Program-made: the position numbers and the translations under genes
Assembly (NCBI RefSeq): GCF_000002075.1
Contig: NW_004797370.1
Span: forward strand, 1,225,233 to 1,289,232
Direction: 5' to 3'
Length of the DNA: 64,000 nt
Source of the DNA: Aplysia californica
Lineage: Eukaryota; Mollusca; Gastropoda; Aplysiida; Aplysiidae
The notes under the pieces: generated by a model
Told to the model about the DNA's origin: nothing
Databases searched by the model: none
The model's input: only the letters and a program-made list of their open reading frames with translations
Shown: positions 60,501 through 64,000 of the stretch, one piece after another
Numbering within the stretch: the stretch's first letter is position 1
How the letters are laid out: the number at the start of each line of letters is the position of its first letter

Positions 60501-63314
60501 CGCTATTCTAGAGGAGCTGGTTCAGATGGCAGGTCATTATTCTATGGAAACATATTTAATTTGATAAAAACAATCTGAGGCTGCAAGAATCTGAATGATC
60601 TCAAAATAGTTAATTGGGCTTGAAGTATATTAAAGCTGGAAAACTTTTCCTCAAACATGTACATTAATCATAGTCACATTTTATGTCTCTGAGAAAAGGT
60701 CAGTTCAATTCAAAATAAATATTTCTTACCAACACAATTGGTGACTGCAGATGACCATCCAAATCCACTTAAACAGGTCACCTCTGTGTTTCCATTAGGA
60801 AATGAACCTGGAGGGCACTTGATGAAAGCTGTCATTCCTGATATAAAACTTCCATCTGGGAAAGGTTTGTTCTGGTAGATCACTTCTCCTCCACTCACCA
60901 TAAACCTCTTACATTTTGCTGAGAACAAAACATGTGCGTATTTCACTGGTTTTGCAAAAGTTGAGCATACGAAACACAACATCATACCTCACATCCTTCC
61001 ATAATCTGAATGTTCAATTTAGACTTTCTTAAATTCCTAAATAGACTTCACACTTCTGCTCTCAGCATCATTACTTCATGCTATCTACTAAAACACATCA
61101 AAAGATACTACATGTGTAGTGTACAAAACTTTTTTTTAACATCTAAGAGGTATGATCAAAAGAATAACAGTGCATAGTAAATTATAAACATTGGTATCAG
61201 CTTGACTTTTATCATCTTTTAAAAATCCACATTAGCCTATATAGAAAAGACAACTTACTTATGCATGTCCGTTCAGGTACAAGTGTAAGGTTTCCAATCT
61301 TATCGTACTGTCCACCATACAGTTCAAGACCGTCTGGGCAGTCACAGGAATGACCACCAGGGCTGTTAATACAGTTGTGACTGCAGCCACCATTTTCAGT
61401 TTCACATTCATTTATGTCTGAAAGAGCACATATTTTAAAATGTTATTTCTACAAAGTGTTGCTGGCATAGAGAACATCACAAACATATCATCACAGCAGT
61501 TCTCTATCCGTGTATGGAAAAAAATCTGAAAACTCTGGCCTTAAGGCATTTGACCTAAGCACAATCTTAAAAATCAGCTCTCACGTTTTATTTTGCATCG
61601 ATAATTTATGACACCTTGCATATAAATTGTAAAAATCAAGAGGCTAAAATGTGTATTAAACTAAACCTTTTTTTCCCCATTTTTCAAAAGTATCTGAATG
61701 CTTCATTCACGGGTACGATTAGCGAAAGGCACTAACAATATGCTTAATCCTTATTAGGTGGTTCTCATTTAAGTTTTGAAATACACAAATTTCAGAAGTA
61801 GCATTTTCCAATTCAAGTGATCTGCACCCATAATTTCCTTAAATTATACAATAAATAGCTTGAAATTTTTATCATGAAGAAACATTACTTTTATTCTTCT
61901 TCTTCACATTCTCCCAGAGTGAATCAGATTTACTTTTAATGGCCTACTTTCCATCAATATGGCATCACCACCTTTCAGGCTGCAATCATAAAGGTTCTTT
62001 AAAAAAAAAAAATTACGGAAAACCTTATTTGTACAAAACAGAAAGACTGACGGAGACAAATGACTTCCTTACCTACACAGAGAGAGCTATCATTTACAGG
62101 ATTTTGATGGCCTTTATCACAGAAACAGTTAAAGCCTCCAGGAACATTTTGGCAAGTATGTGGAGAACATGGGTCGCTGTCAGCAGCACATTCATCTAGG
62201 TCTGTAGAGAGAAAATTTATAAATGAAAACCGTTCTACTACATTAGAGCACAGAGTAATTAAACTTAACAGAAAGAATCCCGAAGTTTATCTTGTTTTTC
62301 CTAAGAACTGCATTTTTTTTTATATTGAAGGGTATTGTAAAATGAAAGTGGTCTGAAATAATAGTTATGATGAGTGATAGGCCCTAATCATTTTGCTTTC
62401 AAAGTGGCACATAATTATACAACCAAATATATACGACAGAAGTACTGAGATGTAAAATGTATTAATATTTTTTAGCATGACTTTCCATTTACAGGGTTGG
62501 ATCTCTTCGACCCATGAGTTTACAAATATGGCATAAACAGATAAAAAGGGAGATGATCAAACTAGTCCCCAACTGAGTGTGCGTGATAAAGATCTATAGA
62601 CGAAAAGAGATAAACAACTTGTTAGCTTACCCATACACACAGGGGGAGGATGGTCGTATTCCATACTGTCCAAGCAGGTCAAAAGCTCAGTTCCATTTGA
62701 ATAGTAGCCTTTGTCACAGATGATGGTAACAGTTTCTCCAACCAGAGTAGGAGCACTTACATTGGTCGTCCCATGTACTACATGTTCAACGAGAGGACAC
62801 TGAGGAACTAAACAAGAAAAAGAAAATGCAGCCATTCAAACAAGTCAGTTGCAGGCCTGCTTAAACAATGACGCAGTACATTCCATAGATTTAAATGCTG
62901 AGTTATTTAGTAAATGAGTCAAAGCGTTCATTGTTCAAGAGGGATGACTTTAAAAGAATTATTAGCTGTGCATGTTTTGTTGGGTTTTTAAAGAGTTCAC
63001 CATAGCTGTGGACATGTAGGCGTGTGTTTTTTTAATGGGTCACCAATCTCCACTTTGTTCCATTGGAACAAAAACTTAGCCTTTCACACTAAGGAAGTGT
63101 TAATTGCTGGATAAAATCTGTGCCATATACAAGAGCTTACCCTCACAAACTGGCACTACATCTGTCCAGACACCAGTGATATTGCAATGAGACAACTTTG
63201 AGCCAACAAGTTTGCGACCAGACAAACAGAAGAACTCTCTCACAGTTCCAAAGACAATGTCTTCAGCCCTCGCATTCCCACCATATGGTGGTGCTTCTTT
63301 AAGACAGTGGACGG
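8586..63314 (-). CDS. SVEP1-like multidomain transmembrane protein (3' 55 exons of a larger gene)
   Basis: Fifty-five exons on the minus strand join into one open frame of 10,283 nt (2 nt of a split codon plus 3,427 codons including the stop). The domain set (CCP/sushi, calcium-binding EGF, HYR, ephrin-receptor-like GCC2/GCC3 Cys-rich repeats, pentraxin) is that of SVEP1, an extracellular adhesion protein of vertebrates. Here the order differs: an unnamed module occurs six times, a mucin-like segment is present, and the chain ends in a transmembrane helix and a cytoplasmic tail. Most introns are phase 1, as expected for shuffled extracellular modules. The N-terminus, where SVEP1 has a signal peptide and VWA domain, lies outside the window. 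The family call is firm. One-to-one orthology with SVEP1 is uncertain, and a related mosaic receptor is possible. Exon numbers below are counted from the first exon seen here. Confidence 0.9.
8836..10490 (-). other. Last intron
   Basis: Lies between the transmembrane and tail exons. A short stretch near 9250-9310 (CGAGTTCCACGGGAC, TTCGAGGGAT) resembles pogo/Tigger-type ends but I could not delimit an element. Confidence 0.5.
10491..10593 (-). CDS. Exon 54: transmembrane helix
   Basis: Phase 1 in, phase 2 out. A hydrophobic run of about 25 residues, from LVIVSMTV through [12 protein letters not shown], is followed at once by arginines across the junction ([11 protein letters not shown]). This gives a type I topology, N-terminus outside. 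Confidence 0.92.
11504..11620 (-). CDS. Exon 53: short Cys-rich stalk (EGF-like)
   Basis: 39 codons, phase 1-1. [12 protein letters not shown] and [12 protein letters not shown]. Seven cysteines in a compact EGF-like arrangement just outside the membrane. Confidence 0.88.
12264..12554 (-). CDS. Exon 52: Cys-rich repeat fused to calcium-binding EGF
   Basis: 97 codons, phase 1-1. [21 protein letters not shown] and [13 protein letters not shown], then [17 protein letters not shown] and FECKCNHG. Two domains share one exon. Confidence 0.95.
12594..13546 (-). mobile_element. TIR element R1, split by a SINE
   Basis: The right end (TGTGTCA...GAATCAGGTGCTCGTCAA) lies at 12594-12669 and the rest at 13202-13546. 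Together they match R1 copies elsewhere in the window. The interruption is a SINE of about 530 bp. Confidence 0.65.
12670..13201 (-). repeat. Full-length tRNA-headed SINE, about 530 bp, inside R1
   Basis: On the minus strand: head GGCTCTCGTGGCCTAGAGG with B-box GGTTCGAATC (13110-13200), a C/T-rich body, then a conserved 3' part ending GTAAAACAC plus an A-rich tail. AGGCTTT at both edges looks like the target duplication. Confidence 0.6.
13924..14088 (-). CDS. Exon 51: ephrin-receptor-like Cys-rich repeat
   Basis: 55 codons, phase 1-1. [20 protein letters not shown] then [17 protein letters not shown]. Confidence 0.94.
14130..14216. repeat. (ATG)n-rich microsatellite
   Basis: ATGATG/GATCATGAT units left of exon 51's acceptor side, with interruptions. 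Confidence 0.9.
14390..14777 (+). repeat. SINE family 1 copy with (AAT)n tail
   Basis: A tRNA-like head (GGTGGTCTAGCGATTAGGC) leads into the conserved middle TTGTGTCTTTCAG...TTTTCCTCACTTCAC and an AAT tail at 14718-14775. Shares head-to-tail layout with the copy near 28684. Confidence 0.75.
15047..15208 (-). CDS. Exon 50: ephrin-receptor-like Cys-rich repeat
   Basis: 54 codons, phase 1-1. [19 protein letters not shown] then [16 protein letters not shown]. Confidence 0.95.
16037..16195 (-). CDS. Exon 49: ephrin-receptor-like Cys-rich repeat
   Basis: 53 codons, phase 1-1. [20 protein letters not shown] then [16 protein letters not shown], a full consensus GCC2/GCC3 repeat. Confidence 0.95.
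16321..16539. mobile_element. Possible TTAA-site MITE
   Basis: CCCTTTGCGTGC follows TTAA at the left. The right end reads GGCATGGAAAGAG before TTAT, giving inverted ends C[CT]CTTT..[AG]TGC. The ends are imperfect, so this is tentative. Confidence 0.4.
16959..17134 (-). CDS. Exon 48: module M6, B half
   Basis: Phase 2 in, phase 1 out. [11 protein letters not shown] helix-like segment, [12 protein letters not shown] strand and tail [19 protein letters not shown]. It lacks the first helix Cys seen in other B halves. Confidence 0.86.
18460..18742 (-). CDS. Exon 47: module M6, A half
   Basis: Phase 1 in, phase 2 out. [10 protein letters not shown] then Cys (PGCTDS), a long helix-like stretch and Cys (IGLCDQ) 25 residues on, matching the M1-M5 A halves. 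Extra cysteines (ATCDYS, VLCSE) and a basic QKRAL precede [12 protein letters not shown]. Confidence 0.86.
19205..19330 (-). repeat. SINE 3' fragment
   Basis: GTTTTACGGCGCTCGCAACTGC matches the 3' tail of the SINE at 12670-13201 and the fragment near 35672. Confidence 0.55.
19714..20541. mobile_element. pogo/Tigger-like non-autonomous element, 828 bp
   Basis: CAGTGGAACTCGGATTCAAC at the left edge is mirrored by GAATCCGAGTTCCACTG at the right, each flanked by TA. Internal CTCGTTGAATCC motifs recur near both ends. No transposase frame. Confidence 0.75.
21145..21342 (-). CDS. Exon 46: CCP-like domain after HYR
   Basis: 66 codons, phase 1-1. [36 protein letters not shown] and FPACA. Six cysteines, the same variant type as exon 22. 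Confidence 0.92.
21683..21910. repeat. GT run, 100-N assembly gap, AC run
   Basis: GT units up to 21742, N from 21743 to 21842, AC units from 21843 to about 21905. The gap is exactly 100 N, a conventional unknown-size spacer. Confidence 0.97.
22048..22143 (-). CDS. Exon 45: HYR domain, second half
   Basis: 32 codons, phase 1-1. [20 protein letters not shown] and a final FDVFV strand. Confidence 0.94.
22541..22681 (-). CDS. Exon 44: HYR domain, first half
   Basis: 47 codons, phase 1-1. [14 protein letters not shown] then [13 protein letters not shown], the classic HYR W-x-x-P-x-x-x-D-N core. Confidence 0.94.
23118..23256 (-). CDS. Exon 43: pentraxin domain, part 4, and linker
   Basis: Phase 0 in, phase 1 out. 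[13 protein letters not shown] and TEVIMPSTC end the domain, which totals about 220 residues over exons 40-43. A short CQQNSC...QCGLVI linker follows. Confidence 0.9.
23631..23775 (-). CDS. Exon 42: pentraxin domain, part 3
   Basis: Phase 2 in, phase 0 out. [19 protein letters not shown] and a VNLYSYLL strand match the pentraxin core. Confidence 0.92.
25210..25419 (-). CDS. Exon 41: pentraxin domain, part 2
   Basis: Phase 2-2. [10 protein letters not shown] matches the conserved pentraxin W-H-x-x-C signature, followed by [10 protein letters not shown]. Confidence 0.93.
26130..26295 (-). CDS. Exon 40: pentraxin/LamG-like domain, part 1
   Basis: Phase 1 in, phase 2 out. [12 protein letters not shown] and [10 protein letters not shown], the usual first strands of a pentraxin domain. 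Confidence 0.88.
26913..27170 (-). CDS. Exon 39: two EGF-like domains before the pentraxin domain
   Basis: 86 codons, phase 1-1. [16 protein letters not shown], calcium-binding, then [13 protein letters not shown] to LGPDCGK. Confidence 0.94.
28108..28232 (-). CDS. Exon 38: calcium-binding EGF-like domain
   Basis: Phase 2 in, phase 1 out. [11 protein letters not shown] finishes the previous repeat; [16 protein letters not shown] and YTCECLP follow. Confidence 0.94.
28684..29083 (+). repeat. SINE family 1 copy with (ATT)n tail
   Basis: Head GGCCTTGTAGTTAGGC with B-box GGGTTCGAGCC, middle GTTGTGTCCTTGGGAAAAGC and TTTTCCTCACTTCACCC, end CTATACAAATGCTATC, then an ATT run at 29017-29082. Confidence 0.85.
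29117..29313 (-). CDS. Exon 37: two EGF-like domains
   Basis: Phase 0 in, phase 2 out. First repeat [14 protein letters not shown] to GPLCE; second [16 protein letters not shown], calcium-binding type, cut by the intron after YLC. A SINE with an ATT tail ends just beside it. Confidence 0.93.
29903..30130. mobile_element. Degraded copy of the TTAA-site MITE found at 57662
   Basis: CTCCTAATCTCCGGCAAGCC and the later CTATCAAAATAGGTTCA match the element at 57662-57959. The ends are worn. Confidence 0.5.
30571..30698 (-). CDS. Exon 36: EGF-like domain
   Basis: Phase 1 in, phase 0 out. [14 protein letters not shown] and [15 protein letters not shown], a complete EGF repeat. Confidence 0.94.
30767..31211 (+). 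mobile_element. TIR element R1 copy
   Basis: Left end GTGAAATCAGGCGCTCGT; right end ACGAGCCCCTGATTCCACCAC continuing to GACACA. About 445 bp, no conserved coding. Confidence 0.7.
31627..31755 (-). CDS. Exon 35: EGF-like domain
   Basis: 43 codons, phase 1-1. [22 protein letters not shown] and [10 protein letters not shown]. It lies between two copies of the same inverted-repeat element. Confidence 0.9.
31782..32228 (+). mobile_element. TIR element R1 copy
   Basis: GTGAAATCAGGTGTTTGAC at the left, GAGTGCCGGGTTTCAT at the right. Same internal landmarks as the copy at 30767. Confidence 0.65.
32903..33020 (-). CDS. Exon 34: calcium-binding EGF-like domain
   Basis: Phase 0 in, phase 1 out. [25 protein letters not shown] and FHCLCAQ. 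The acceptor is ATTTCAAG. Confidence 0.92.
33768..33877 (-). CDS. Exon 33: EGF-like domain
   Basis: Phase 1 in, phase 0 out. [21 protein letters not shown] and YTCICP. Confidence 0.92.
34307..34427 (-). CDS. Exon 32: calcium-binding EGF-like domain
   Basis: Phase 0 in, phase 1 out. GFSGPLCE then [16 protein letters not shown] and FSCHCPL. Confidence 0.93.
34833..34929 (-). CDS. Exon 31: EGF-like domain
   Basis: Phase 2 in, phase 0 out. [21 protein letters not shown] and CECSC. Shorter than its neighbours. Confidence 0.88.
35362..35488 (-). CDS. Exon 30: EGF-like domain
   Basis: Phase 1 in, phase 2 out. FTGRNCE closes the previous repeat; [12 protein letters not shown] and [13 protein letters not shown] open the next. 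Confidence 0.92.
35672..35830 (-). repeat. SINE 3' fragment
   Basis: GTGTTTTACGGCGCTCGCAA through TAGGAAATTTTGATTTT matches the tail of the SINE at 12670-13201. It abuts exon 29. Confidence 0.6.
35844..35951 (-). CDS. Exon 29: EGF-like domain
   Basis: 36 codons, phase 1-1. [14 protein letters not shown] and [13 protein letters not shown] fragment lies immediately on its downstream (left) side. Confidence 0.92.
36318..36413 (-). CDS. Exon 28: EGF-like domain
   Basis: 32 codons, phase 1-1. [19 protein letters not shown] then [10 protein letters not shown]; the last Cys comes from the next exon. Confidence 0.9.
36952..37024. repeat. (GT)n microsatellite
   Basis: GT run with one GC unit, ending in CGCGCGC. 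Confidence 0.96.
37507..38088 (+). mobile_element. hAT-like MITE, copy 1
   Basis: Starts TAGGGGCGGGCACGAGACG and ends CGTCCACCCGTCTCTA. CCCTCAAT before and CCCTTCAAT after look like a slightly changed 8-bp duplication. The inside matches the copy at 45244, including TCTCGGGCACTAAACTACTG. Confidence 0.75.
38991..39152 (-). CDS. Exon 27: ephrin-receptor-like Cys-rich repeat
   Basis: 54 codons, phase 1-1. [21 protein letters not shown] and [11 protein letters not shown]. Last of the three repeats before the EGF run. Confidence 0.92.
39861..40004 (-). CDS. Exon 26: ephrin-receptor-like Cys-rich repeat
   Basis: 48 codons, phase 1-1. [21 protein letters not shown] with a degenerate second half ([14 protein letters not shown]). 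Confidence 0.9.
40572..40727 (-). CDS. Exon 25: ephrin-receptor-like Cys-rich (GCC2/GCC3) repeat
   Basis: 52 codons, phase 1-1. [21 protein letters not shown] at the start and [13 protein letters not shown] near the end match the repeat consensus. Confidence 0.93.
41527..41755 (-). CDS. Exon 24: module M5, B half
   Basis: Phase 0 in, phase 1 out. [14 protein letters not shown] strand, [10 protein letters not shown] to VAECG (21 between cysteines), TLYLSPPY, tail [13 protein letters not shown] leading straight into the Cys-rich repeats. Confidence 0.88.
42137..42361. mobile_element. TTAA-flanked MITE, 225 bp (piggyBac-like)
   Basis: Exact inverted ends CCCTATCCGTAC / GTACGGATAGGG, each bordered by TTAA (42133-42136 and 42362-42365). 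No coding. Confidence 0.8.
42434..42644 (+). mobile_element. TIR element R1, right half only
   Basis: GGCCATTTTCTTGTTAATTT through ACGAGCGCCTGGTTCCATCAC to GACACA. The left half is missing. Confidence 0.6.
42867..43081 (-). CDS. Exon 23: module M5, A half
   Basis: Phase 1 in, phase 0 out, 215 nt. [12 protein letters not shown] strand, Cys (TKTCRN), helix, Cys (SNVCQT) 20 residues on, [10 protein letters not shown] strand. Confidence 0.88.
43865..44065 (-). CDS. Exon 22: CCP-like domain after HYR
   Basis: 67 codons, phase 1-1. Extra cysteines ([30 protein letters not shown]) resemble the variant CCP that follows the HYR pair in SVEP1. Confidence 0.88.
   Translation of the reverse strand, partial: PHSATAGAYRTLKEDVRHAQWPAQTRGAWPVLCPVTRTRTLQSSPRSSMSVGQAPCGSLMTASLSV
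44274..44540. mobile_element. TTAA-flanked MITE, 267 bp
   Basis: CTCTTTATCTCCAG at the left, AGAGATAAGGAG at the right, TTAA at 44270-44273 and 44541-44544. The ends match those of the element at 57662. Confidence 0.7.
44582..44842 (-). CDS. Exon 21: HYR domain
   Basis: 87 codons, phase 1-1. A complete HYR in one exon: [10 protein letters not shown] at the start, [19 protein letters not shown] at the end. Confidence 0.93.
44967..45020. repeat. (AC)n microsatellite
   Basis: Pure AC run in the intron between exons 20 and 21. Confidence 0.96.
45244..45769 (+). mobile_element. hAT-like MITE, copy 2, with exact 8-bp target duplication
   Basis: Starts TAGGAGCAGGCACGAG, ends GCTTCCCGCCCCTCTCTA, bordered by ATAGATAC on both sides (45236-45243 and 45770-45777). 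About 526 bp, no transposase. Confidence 0.85.
45868..45943 (-). CDS. Exon 20: HYR domain, second half
   Basis: 25 codons, phase 0 in, 1 out. [21 protein letters not shown] is the typical A-x-D-x-x-G-N-x-x-x-C-x-F/I-x-V end of an HYR domain. Confidence 0.92.
46446..46621 (-). CDS. Exon 19: HYR domain, first half
   Basis: Phase 1 in, phase 0 out. Starts VEPPSFIDC, the usual opening of HYR (hyalin repeat), and ends PYKFHK. Confidence 0.88.
47337..47423 (-). CDS. Exon 18: CCP remnant
   Basis: 29 codons, phase 1-1, with a good acceptor (TTTTCCTTCCCATGTAG). Only the last part of a sushi domain is visible, [14 protein letters not shown], with the usual W and P-x-C ending before an HYR domain. Confidence 0.75.
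47893..48175 (-). CDS. Exon 17: module M4, B half
   Basis: Phase 0 in, phase 1 out. [12 protein letters not shown] strand, C-SNELHRSL to LEKCN (26 between cysteines), tail [15 protein letters not shown]. Two donors keep phase 1: AAAG|GTTGGC at the stated end, or CAGA|GTCAGA giving an exon end at 47929. I cannot choose firmly between them. Confidence 0.78.
48239..48720. repeat. GT-rich compound satellite
   Basis: A 480-bp GT-dominated tract. GGGTGTGAAT[TG]GGTGTTTG recurs 124 bp apart (48320 and 48444), and a GAGTGAGAGAGAGAG block also occurs twice. Confidence 0.92.
49108..49325 (-). CDS. Exon 16: module M4, A half
   Basis: Phase 1 in, phase 0 out, 218 nt. [15 protein letters not shown] strand, Cys (GIACET), helix, Cys (AQVCSS) 28 residues on, [13 protein letters not shown] strand. 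Clearly paralogous to exon 12. Confidence 0.88.
49644..49905 (-). CDS. Exon 15: module M3, B half
   Basis: Phase 0 in, phase 1 out. YADVLLVPM strand, C-ARFVSLQF to LQRCP (27 residues between cysteines), EVQLSAPL strand, tail [15 protein letters not shown]. Confidence 0.88.
50225..50522 (-). CDS. Exon 14: end of M2 and module M3, A half
   Basis: Phase 2 in, phase 0 out. The first codon finishes the M2 tail Cys. About 30 linker residues follow, then the M3 A half: [10 protein letters not shown], Cys (NSSCIR), helix, Cys (FNHCPN) 25 residues on, and [14 protein letters not shown]. Linker and A half share one exon, which differs from the other copies. Confidence 0.86.
51838..52079 (-). CDS. Exon 13: module M2, B half
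   Basis: Phase 0 in, phase 2 out. A strand-like [11 protein letters not shown], then C-GNQF to PSEC (27 residues between cysteines), a strand VHTFQLSY and the tail [14 protein letters not shown], completed by Cys in the next exon. Confidence 0.85.
52656..52870 (-). CDS. Exon 12: module M2, A half
   Basis: Phase 1 in, phase 0 out, 215 nt. It reads [13 protein letters not shown], Cys (NVTCID), a helix-like segment, Cys (KLVCKS) 27 residues on, then [12 protein letters not shown]. It aligns with exons 16 and 23. A SINE ends about 20 bp upstream of its acceptor. Confidence 0.88.
52890..53216 (-). repeat. SINE family 1 copy, reverse orientation
   Basis: Reverse complement of the family: GTTGTGTCCTTAGGAAAGGC, TTTTCCTCACTTCACCC, B-box-like TTTCGAATCCC. 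Its 3' end lies about 20 bp from the acceptor of exon 12. Confidence 0.8.
53512..54303 (-). CDS. Exon 11: Ser/Thr/Pro-rich mucin-like segment
   Basis: The largest exon seen: 264 codons, phase 1-1. It is dense in Ser, Thr and Pro (for example [13 protein letters not shown] and [12 protein letters not shown]), with NET, NCT and NVT sequons and few cysteines. It is probably a heavily O-glycosylated, extended spacer between M1 and M2. A start inside it at 54313 would be intronic and is not used. The frame is confirmed by joining in phase on both sides. Confidence 0.88.
54304..55546 (-). other. Intron between M1 and the mucin-like exon
   Basis: AT-rich, no coding or repeat feature that I can delimit. 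Confidence 0.5.
55547..55823 (-). CDS. Exon 10: module M1, B half
   Basis: Phase 0 in, phase 1 out. It begins with a strand-like [11 protein letters not shown] and has C-GQTIMDFL to GFDCP (29 residues between cysteines). It ends with the tail [17 protein letters not shown], the C-x2-G...C ending shared by all B halves. Confidence 0.88.
56472..56722 (-). CDS. Exon 9: module M1, A half
   Basis: Phase 1 in, phase 0 out. A strand-like stretch ([12 protein letters not shown]) is followed by a Cys, an amphipathic helix-like segment, a second Cys 22 residues on (TSCPD) and another strand-like stretch ([10 protein letters not shown]). The same layout recurs in exons 12, 14, 16 and 23. Confidence 0.88.
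57348..57467 (-). CDS. Exon 8: first half of a CCP-like domain
   Basis: 40 codons, phase 1-1. It contains [12 protein letters not shown] and [13 protein letters not shown], the first two cysteines of a sushi domain. The next exon opens with YKPLRC, which may supply a third, so the domain is short or split by an intron. Confidence 0.85.
57523..58347 (+). mobile_element. TIR element R1 copy with a nested MITE
   Basis: Left end GTGAAATCATGCTCTCATC, right end GAGTGCCTGATTCCACTG to GACACA. The interior is split by the TTAA element at 57662-57959. Confidence 0.65.
57662..57959. mobile_element. TTAA-flanked MITE, 298 bp, inserted in R1
   Basis: CTCTTTATCTCCGG at the left and CTCAGATACAAAGAG at the right, with TTAA at 57658-57661 and 57960-57963. 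R1 sequence resumes on both sides. Confidence 0.75.
58695..58868 (-). CDS. Exon 7: CCP/sushi domain
   Basis: 58 codons, phase 1-1. It reads [15 protein letters not shown], then [11 protein letters not shown], a DGRW motif and VPFCE. All four canonical cysteines are present. Confidence 0.92.
59359..59780 (+). mobile_element. TIR element R1 copy
   Basis: Left end TGTGAGGCATTATAATGAAATC with AGGCACTCGTC; right end ATTGATTTCACACATC to GACACA. About 422 bp. Confidence 0.6.
60018..60218 (-). CDS. Exon 6: CCP/sushi domain with probable GC donor
   Basis: 67 codons, phase 1-1. Sushi features are [23 protein letters not shown] and EEPVCQ. The frame-consistent donor at the domain end is AAG|GCATGT, a GC donor. 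A GTATAA donor nine bases further on (exon end 60009) also keeps phase 1 and would add three residues. The GC site gives the same PVC-x end as the neighbouring CCP exons, so I prefer it. Confidence 0.8.
60730..60918 (-). CDS. Exon 5: CCP-like domain
   Basis: 63 codons, phase 1-1. Four cysteines (KCKRF, FIKCPPG, VTCLSG, TNCV) and a GFGW motif fit a sushi-type fold, although the spacing is less regular than in exons 1 and 2. Confidence 0.85.
61259..61417 (-). CDS. Exon 4: calcium-binding EGF-like domain
   Basis: 53 codons, phase 1-1. It opens [15 protein letters not shown] and continues [13 protein letters not shown], then has a longer last loop ending in RTCI. Confidence 0.92.
62073..62201 (-). 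CDS. Exon 3: calcium-binding EGF-like domain
   Basis: 43 codons, phase 1-1. It opens with the calcium-binding signature [11 protein letters not shown], followed by [13 protein letters not shown] and a final Cys in DSSLCV. Confidence 0.92.
62631..62807 (-). CDS. Exon 2: CCP/sushi domain
   Basis: 59 codons, phase 1-1. It begins [12 protein letters not shown], has [15 protein letters not shown] in the middle and ends PPPVCM. The classical Trp of sushi domains is not present in the last loop. Confidence 0.9.
63141..63314 (-). CDS. Exon 1 (window): CCP/sushi domain
   Basis: 58 codons, phase 1 in and out. It has the four sushi cysteines, the second within REFFCLSG, a GVWTD motif, and ends VPVCE before a GTAAGC donor. 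The acceptor is preceded by TTTTTTCCCACCAG. Confidence 0.92.
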
Positions 63315-64000
63315 CTGGTGGGAAAAAATGGCAAAAGTTAGCATCACAACATTAAAATTAATTGATTACAATCATTTTTTTTGGGTCATTTTTTTTTCAC
63401 CGAAACTATCATTTTTATAAAGGAAGAAGGTAGGCTGCTTTGACATTAGTGTCAGGGCTCTCCATGTTAGAGCGGATATCCCAGCTTTAAGATGGAGACA
63501 TTCTAATCTGTGCAATATCATCCCAAAACAGAAATAGAACTCAAATCTTTTGCATGCAAACCAACAAGCATAACTATCACACTTCAACAGACACTTAATA
63601 CTTTTTTCAAAAGAAGCTAGGTTCATAACACAACATAACTACTACATTGTGATATTTTGGATGAAAATAAAAACTGTATTACAAAACTGAAACCCCAACC
63701 AGATACTATGACCAATAAAAGAAATAATTAAAGCAGTATGAAACAACCAGCTCTCAGTTGTATGAAAATTAAACTTAAAATTGATGCCAACAAAATTAGA
63801 AGCCTAAGCCAACAGCTATAATCCCGACCCTGCAAACAGCTCTCCAATGTGTAGTTACATTCCAGCTCTCAATGGCCTCAGTATTTCAGTCTCCAACTCC
63901 AAACCACTTTGCTTCATTCTTCATTCATCCAAAGTCAATGTAAGGATGGTGATTTAACAAAAAAAATTGGAAACATGTATTTCAAAAAGATTGAAAACCT
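63315..64000 (-). other. Intron upstream of exon 1
   Basis: AT-rich, no coding signature. The gene continues past the right edge of the window. Confidence 0.6.

Overview
This is eukaryotic, intron-rich DNA with many simple repeats, SINEs and small DNA transposons. It holds most of one very large gene on the minus strand. The protein family (SVEP1-like: sushi, EGF, HYR, ephrin-receptor-like Cys-rich and pentraxin domains) and the repeat style suggest an animal, probably a marine invertebrate such as a mollusc. That placement is inference.

Gene. I can place 55 coding exons between 63314 and 8586, all read on the minus strand with AG acceptors and GT donors (one probable GC donor). Their coding length is 10,283 nt, and the reading frame stays open through every junction to a TAA stop at 8586-8588. 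That gives about 3,400 residues; the 5' end lies beyond 64000. Order from N to C in the window: CCP, CCP, EGF, EGF, CCP-like, CCP, CCP, partial CCP, module M1, a 264-residue Ser/Thr-rich mucin-like segment, modules M2, M3 and M4, a CCP-like remnant, HYR, HYR, CCP-like, M5, three ephrin-receptor-like Cys-rich repeats, a run of about 13 EGF repeats, a pentraxin/LamG domain, HYR, CCP-like, M6, four more Cys-rich repeats with one EGF, a short Cys-rich stalk, a transmembrane helix and a cytoplasmic tail of about 80 residues ending in STDL. The protein is therefore a membrane-anchored receptor or adhesion molecule, unlike the secreted vertebrate SVEP1.

Most interesting signal. Modules M1 to M6 are six diverged copies of a module of roughly 150 residues that I do not recognise as a named family. 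Each has a predicted strand-helix-strand / strand-helix-strand pattern, paired cysteines C-x(20-28)-C and C-x(21-29)-C, and a tail C-x2-G-x(7-13)-C. Most copies are encoded by two exons joined by a phase-0 intron. M5 and M6 each sit inside a repeated super-block HYR-CCP-M-Cys-rich.

Downstream and introns. The 8.5 kb beyond the stop codon (1-8585) shows no convincing gene. It holds microsatellites, a SINE, a mariner-type MITE and a probable 3.6 kb inverted-repeat transposon with subterminal repeats. The introns carry a six-copy TIR family, TTAA-flanked MITEs, two hAT-like MITEs (one with an exact 8-bp target duplication), a pogo-like 828-bp element, SINE copies, and a 100-N assembly gap between a GT run and an AC run.
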